DNA from: Terriglobia bacterium
Lineage (GTDB): Bacteria > Acidobacteriota > Terriglobia > UBA7540
Assembly (NCBI GenBank): GCA_020072655.1
Contig: JAIQGH010000007.1
Span: 1-64,000, forward strand
Length of the DNA stretch: 64,000 nt
Direction: 5' to 3'
Made by a program: the position numbers and the translations under genes
Notes under the pieces: model-generated
What the model was told of the DNA's origin: nothing
Database searches by the model: none
What the model saw: only the letters and a program-made list of their open reading frames with translations
Shown: positions 60,782-64,000 of the stretch, in pieces
Layout of the letters: each line of letters opens with the position of its first letter
How positions within the stretch are numbered: the first letter of the stretch is position 1

Positions 60782-61396
60782 CTATTTCTTTTTTGCCACT
60801 GCCTTTGCCGGAGGAGCCTGCGGGCGATTGAAGAAGGTTGTGATCACACAGTTGGCCCCCACCGTCTCGCTGGGAAGGATCACAAAGCTTCCCTGGCCTC
60901 CTCCCGCGGGAGGTCCCAGAGCCAGGTTCGTGACGCTCACAATTCGATCCTGCCGGGAGAGCCGCTCGAAGAAGTTCCGCAGGGCGTAATAGGTCCCGTC
61001 GAGGCGAACGTTGAACGGGAGTTCGACGTAATAGTCCCGGGCAACGGGAGGCTGGGCTACAAAGTTGCGCAGGTGAATCGCTGCCGAGGTGGAAGTGTCA
61101 TACACGGTCTTCACGAACTGGTCCGTGGCCGCCTCGTCGGGGACAATGGATCGCAGGGTTTCCAGTTGCTTGGAGAGCTGCGCGATGCGGTTCAGGAGTT
61201 CCGTGCGCTCCCGTTCGACGGCCTGGTTCCTCTGGTTCTCCTCTTTCAACTGTTTGACTTCCACACTGAGCTTGTCAATTTGGGAGGAGAGGGGCAGGAC
61301 GTAAAGATAGAAGACCACGGCCGCCAAGACCACGGCGACCGCGGCGAGAATGATCCCTTGGACGGCAGCGGGTAGATCATTAAAGCTCTTGGCCAT
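60782..61396 (-). CDS. pilO: Type IV pilus assembly protein PilO
   Basis: 204 residues. One N-terminal membrane helix (GIILAAVAVVLAAVVFYLYVL), a coiled coil (QIDKLSVEVKQLKEENQRNQ) and a ferredoxin-like C-terminal domain with the PilO pattern IVPDEAATDQFVKTVYD, YYVELPFNVRLDGTYYALRN and FFERLSRQDRIVSV. It forms heterodimers with PilN in the periplasm as part of the alignment complex. It is 6 bp upstream of pilP. Confidence 0.93.
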   Translation of the reverse strand: MAKSFNDLPAAVQGIILAAVAVVLAAVVFYLYVLPLSSQIDKLSVEVKQLKEENQRNQAVERERTELLNRIAQLSKQLETLRSIVPDEAATDQFVKTVYDTSTSAAIHLRNFVAQPPVARDYYVELPFNVRLDGTYYALRNFFERLSRQDRIVSVTNLALGPPAGGGQGSFVILPSETVGANCVITTFFNRPQAPPAKAVAKKK

Positions 61397-61420
61397 CGTC
61401 GCTCCCCCTCAGAAACCTGC

Positions 61421-62038
61421 CTACTTGCGCGCCTGCCCAGCTTGTGCCCCAGTCGCCGGCGCGGCCGCGGGCGTTGCCGAGGGCAGCTTGTAGACGCAGT
61501 CCAAATTGAACTTGAAACTCAACCGGCTGTGCTGATCGTCCTGGTAGTACTGCCGCAGTTGCACCTCGTCGAAACTTCCGGTCCTCTTCAGGTCGGCAAT
61601 GAAATTGGCGATGGATTCCACCGAATTTGATTGCCCGCGGATCGCCACCCGCGCTCCATCCGGCGTGACGGTCAGCAAATAAAGGTCATTGCTGCGGTTG
61701 ACGACGTCACCCAGCCGGTCCATGTAATCCACGGGGCCGACTTTGGCGTTCTGCAGCTGTTGGATCGTATCCTGCCGCCTCTGCAACTGATCCAACTGTT
61801 GCCGGTAGCGATCGTTCTCCGCCCGGATCTGCGCCAGACGGTCCCGCTCCCGCAACTGCTCGGCCTTCTGCTTGTTCAAGGTGTCGATCTCGCTGCTCCA
61901 GTATTTGTAGAAGAAACCCACAATGCCGAAGGCGACCACCGCACTGACAATGAAGACCAGCGCGTGGCGTCCGGCTGTGGGGGGCGGACCCGCCACTTTG
62001 ACTGGTTTGGCGACTCCCAGTAAATTGATCTTGATCAT
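61421..62038 (-). CDS. pilN: Type IV pilus assembly protein PilN
   Basis: 205 residues. The conserved start MIKINLLGVA binds PilM. It is followed by one membrane helix (VFIVSAVVAFGIVGFFYKYW), a long coiled coil and a small periplasmic domain (YLLTVTPDGARVAIRGQSNS). The ATG overlaps the pilM stop by 4 bp. It connects cytoplasmic PilM to periplasmic PilO/PilP. Confidence 0.93.
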   Translation of the reverse strand: MIKINLLGVAKPVKVAGPPPTAGRHALVFIVSAVVAFGIVGFFYKYWSSEIDTLNKQKAEQLRERDRLAQIRAENDRYRQQLDQLQRRQDTIQQLQNAKVGPVDYMDRLGDVVNRSNDLYLLTVTPDGARVAIRGQSNSVESIANFIADLKRTGSFDEVQLRQYYQDDQHSRLSFKFNLDCVYKLPSATPAAAPATGAQAGQARK

Positions 62039-63093
62039 GGCGTGTCAAAGCTCCTGAGCGCCAGCCCAACCGCAACCGTCATGCGCGGCGCGATATCGGC
62101 GATATAGCTGGTGTCGAATTTCGCGGGGTTGACTTCGATCCTCTCGAAGGGATTCACGATTTCGACCGGGATATTGAACTCTTCCTTGAGCAGATCGACG
62201 AGCCCCTCGATCTTGGCCGTGCCCCCCGCCACATAAATCTGCTGGATGTTCTCGGCGGTGGTCGTCTGACGGAAAAAGTCAAAAGTCTTCTGCACTTCCA
62301 AGAGAAGGATTTCGGAAACGGAGCGAATATGCGCAGCCTTCACGTCCGGCTGGACGTTGGCCACTTGCTTGCCTTGTTTGAGCGCTTCCGCGTCCTCGAA
62401 ACTCAGATCGAGCTCTTTCTGCAAGGTGTCCGTGTACTGGTTCCCGCCCACTGAAACATCGCGCGTAAAAAGCGGCACCCCGCCCCGCACGATGTTGATA
62501 TTCATGATGCTCGCCCCGATGTTCAGCAGAGCAATCATGCGGTCCGGGGCCGGCGCGTAGCTGACCTCGAAGGAGTTCTGCATCGCGAAGGCGTCGATGT
62601 CCACCACCGTCGGAACCTTGCCCGCCTGGCTGAGGACGTTGGTGTGGTTCAGAATCTTGTCCCGTTTCACCGCCACCAGCATCACGTCGAAGCCCGGAGC
62701 TCCGGTGGCCGGGCCCAGCACCTGATAGCTGAGGTTGACATCCGCCATGTCGAAGGGGATGTACTGCTGGGCCTCGTAAGGAATCGCGTTCGCCACTTCC
62801 CCCTCGCTCGGGGCGTTCACGCTGATGCGCTTCACGATCACCGAATGCCCCGAAACCGCCGTGGCCACATTCTTCGTTTTGATTTTGTGCTCCGCGAAGA
62901 TTTTCTCGATGGCGTTGGCCACGGAGAACGAGTCCATGATCGCCCCATCCACCACCGTGTCCTGCCCGAGAGCCTCCATGCCCAGGTTGATCAGCTCGTA
63001 CTCCTCGCCCTTCTTCTTGAGCTCCACCGCCTTGACCGAGCTTGAGCCGACATCCAGCCCCACGCTTCTTTTGGTTTTCCCCAGTCCAAACAT
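62035..63093 (-). CDS. pilM: Type IV pilus assembly ATPase-like protein PilM
   Basis: 352 residues with an actin/FtsA-like fold: VGLDVGSSSVKAVELKK, AIPYEAQQYIPFDMADV, MIALLNIGASIMNINIV and QIYVAGGTAKIEGLVDLL. It binds nucleotide and the PilN N-terminus at the cytoplasmic face. It follows the small HTH gene by 12 bp and has a GGGAGAG ribosome binding site. Confidence 0.95.
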   Translation of the reverse strand: MFGLGKTKRSVGLDVGSSSVKAVELKKKGEEYELINLGMEALGQDTVVDGAIMDSFSVANAIEKIFAEHKIKTKNVATAVSGHSVIVKRISVNAPSEGEVANAIPYEAQQYIPFDMADVNLSYQVLGPATGAPGFDVMLVAVKRDKILNHTNVLSQAGKVPTVVDIDAFAMQNSFEVSYAPAPDRMIALLNIGASIMNINIVRGGVPLFTRDVSVGGNQYTDTLQKELDLSFEDAEALKQGKQVANVQPDVKAAHIRSVSEILLLEVQKTFDFFRQTTTAENIQQIYVAGGTAKIEGLVDLLKEEFNIPVEIVNPFERIEVNPAKFDTSYIADIAPRMTVAVGLALRSFDTP

Positions 63094-63105
63094 GTGCGCT
63101 CTCCC

Positions 63106-63324
63106 TTACCGGGCGCCGCGGGGTTTCCCCTTGGCGCGCTCCTCGCGTTGCGTGCTCTGCTTTTCCATCCAGCGGTCCAAGACGGTCTTCTTGAACTTCC
63201 AGCGGTTCCCCAGTTTGAAGGCCGGAATCCGCTCTTCGTACACGTACTTGTAGAGTGTCTCGCGCGAGACCCCCAAGTACTCCGATGCCTCGCGAATGCC
63301 CATAACCTCTCGAGTTTCCACCAT
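63106..63324 (-). CDS. Excisionase-like helix-turn-helix protein at the head of the pil operon
   Basis: 72 residues. The whole protein is a MerR/excisionase-type winged HTH: GIREASEYLGVSRETLYKYV, then RIPAFKLGNRWKFKKTVLDRWM, with a basic tail. Such proteins bind DNA in phage excision but also serve as small housekeeping regulators. The position directly before pilM, behind its own sigma-70 promoter, suggests it autoregulates or controls pilMNOPQ. It is not evidence of a mobile element here, since no integrase is present. Confidence 0.85.
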   Translation of the reverse strand: MVETREVMGIREASEYLGVSRETLYKYVYEERIPAFKLGNRWKFKKTVLDRWMEKQSTQREERAKGKPRGAR

Positions 63325-63674
63325 AACTGCCAGCCTCTGCTGCGAAGGGCTCGCTTGAGTTCCTAATCTTAGGTTCTGTGCGTCGAACAGTTGAGAACCC
63401 CGGGAAACGGGGTCTTTGGTTGCGCTTATACGCCTATTTCCGAGAGAATGTCAAGTCTTTTTTTGTGGATTTTAGGGGTTTCATAGGAAGAGATGGCGGT
63501 ATTGGGGGCAGATTGGTCGAAGAAATACAAGATTTTGGGGTGGCTAATGCAAAACATACCAGATTTTGTAGAAATCGGCCTGGGGAACACCAAAATCTAC
63601 GCCGCAGCGTCGGTCACGCCGGTTGTCACGCTGCCGACCATCCACCAAGCCTCCGCTGGTCCACGTCCAATCGC
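63325..63674. other. Non-coding region with the pil operon promoter
   Basis: About 350 bases. The part next to the HTH gene is the operon leader (with a hairpin ACCCCG/CGGGGT at 63397-63413) and the promoter at 63425-63454. The remainder (63455-63674) is AT-richer and holds no gene I can support. Confidence 0.5.
63425..63454 (-). promoter_or_regulatory. Sigma-70 promoter TTGACA-N18-TATAAG for the HTH-pilMNOPQ operon
   Basis: On the minus strand a perfect -35 TTGACA (63449-63454) and a near-perfect -10 TATAAG (63425-63430) are 18 bp apart. The start site would be near 63418, about 95 bp before the HTH gene. It is the best sigma-70 match found in the window. Confidence 0.75.
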
Positions 63675-63878
63675 CTATTCCTGCTCCAGCTTCCCAATGG
63701 GAATTGGCGCCCGGTATTCCCAGTCCGCTGTGGCACTGGTCTTGTAGCGGAAGAGCCGGCAGGCAGTACAGAGCTGTGCCACAACGTAAGGGGTAGCTTG
63801 ATTCTGCCATTGATGGTGGCACGTGCCTGCGAGCGGTTTGGTTTTGGGTCCTTGAGTCCCTTGCGGTCCCGTCGACAT
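63675..63878 (-). CDS. Small Cys-containing protein of unknown function
   Basis: 67 residues. The ATG (63878) has a good AGGAGA ribosome binding site at 8 bp. The sequence has one Cys in TCHHQWQ and a CXXC-like pair in LCTACRLF, so it might bind metal. I do not recognise it. It lies between the DUF1080-type gene end and the pil operon promoter, all on the minus strand. Confidence 0.5.
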   Translation of the reverse strand: MSTGPQGTQGPKTKPLAGTCHHQWQNQATPYVVAQLCTACRLFRYKTSATADWEYRAPIPIGKLEQE

Positions 63879-63921
63879 GTTTCTCCTAAATGAGCATTGC
63901 CAGTCATCCAGCTTCTCGTTC

Positions 63922-64000
63922 TTACAGCTCGCGAATCCAGATGTTCCGGTAACGCACCGGATGGTCGTGGTCCTGAAGCCTGAGGGGCAGCTTCTCCGGG
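63922..64000 (-). CDS. C-terminus of a DUF1080 (3-keto-disaccharide hydrolase-like) protein, partial
   Basis: Only the last 25 codons are in the window. The end PLRLQDHDHPVRYRNIWIREL matches the conserved C-terminal strand of DUF1080 proteins (typically LQDHGNPVRFRNIW), which have a concanavalin/laminin-G-like fold and include 3-keto-glucoside hydrolases. The rest lies to the right of the window. Confidence 0.75.
   Translation of the reverse strand, partial: PEKLPLRLQDHDHPVRYRNIWIREL

Noticed and set aside
63729-63744. Second sigma-54 promoter (TGGCAC-N5-TTGTA)
   Set aside because: The -12 element has GT instead of the invariant GC, and no plus-strand gene follows.

Overview
This is a GC-rich bacterial chromosome window, tightly packed with genes. 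It has no rRNA or tRNA gene, CRISPR array, complete insertion sequence or phage gene that I could find. The gene content suggests a didermic soil-type bacterium, most likely Acidobacteriota. It carries a pilMNOPQ type IV pilus cluster, a Pal/OmpA-type lipoprotein, many secreted TPR proteins, the heme-biosynthesis enzyme HemQ, EgtB/EgtD and GH63/GH133 enzymes. The phylum is an inference from style, not a marker-gene result.

Layout. 1-4.3 kb: a fused GH18-NodB-GT2 envelope polysaccharide protein (cut by the window edge), divergent from a GT39-type membrane glycosyltransferase. 4.3-7.2 kb: a loose accessory stretch with an alpha/beta hydrolase whose 5' end is damaged and an orphan secreted protein, flanked by short tmRNA/tRNA-tail-like repeats. 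7.2-11.4 kb: a GAF-PAS-GAF sigma-54 activator, then a candidate sigma-54 promoter, a STAS protein and a soluble histidine kinase. 11.4-17.8 kb (minus): GH63 glucosidase, glycogen-debranching-type enzyme and a GT39-type glycosyltransferase. 18-20.3 kb: egtB-egtD. 20.4-26.4 kb: FMN reductase, a zinc-ribbon protein, an OmpR-type regulator with a degenerate kinase, and a two-gene cytochrome bd-like oxidase whose first subunit ends in a c-type heme domain. 26.7-32.1 kb: four TPR proteins, one a predicted Ser/Thr pseudokinase. 32.3-40.2 kb: envelope and nucleotide genes (GIDE-domain protein, diguanylate cyclase, AMIN-amidase, GerMN protein, a broken RNase PH gene, rdgB, an OmpA lipoprotein). 40.4-42 kb: hemQ and nth. 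42-50.3 kb (minus): ispH, an enoyl-ACP-reductase-like SDR, tsaE, nnr, a K+ channel, an SDR and an RsbU-type phosphatase. 50.4-57.6 kb (minus): two APC transporters in one uninterrupted frame, thiE, accC, accB, pepP. 57.7-63.5 kb (minus): pilQPONM led by an excisionase-like HTH gene with a good sigma-70 promoter. The right edge holds a small Cys protein and the end of a DUF1080-type gene.

The least ordinary items are: (i) the TPR/pseudokinase cluster; (ii) the bd-like oxidase with a heme-c tail; (iii) the activator/sigma-54 promoter/STAS/kinase circuit; (iv) dispersed palindromic elements and a 331-bp TIR element that sit at gene ends, several of them supplying stop codons; (v) an internal deletion in rph; (vi) the APC-APC in-frame joint across a repeat. 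All functional calls come from reading protein motifs by eye. No database search was run.
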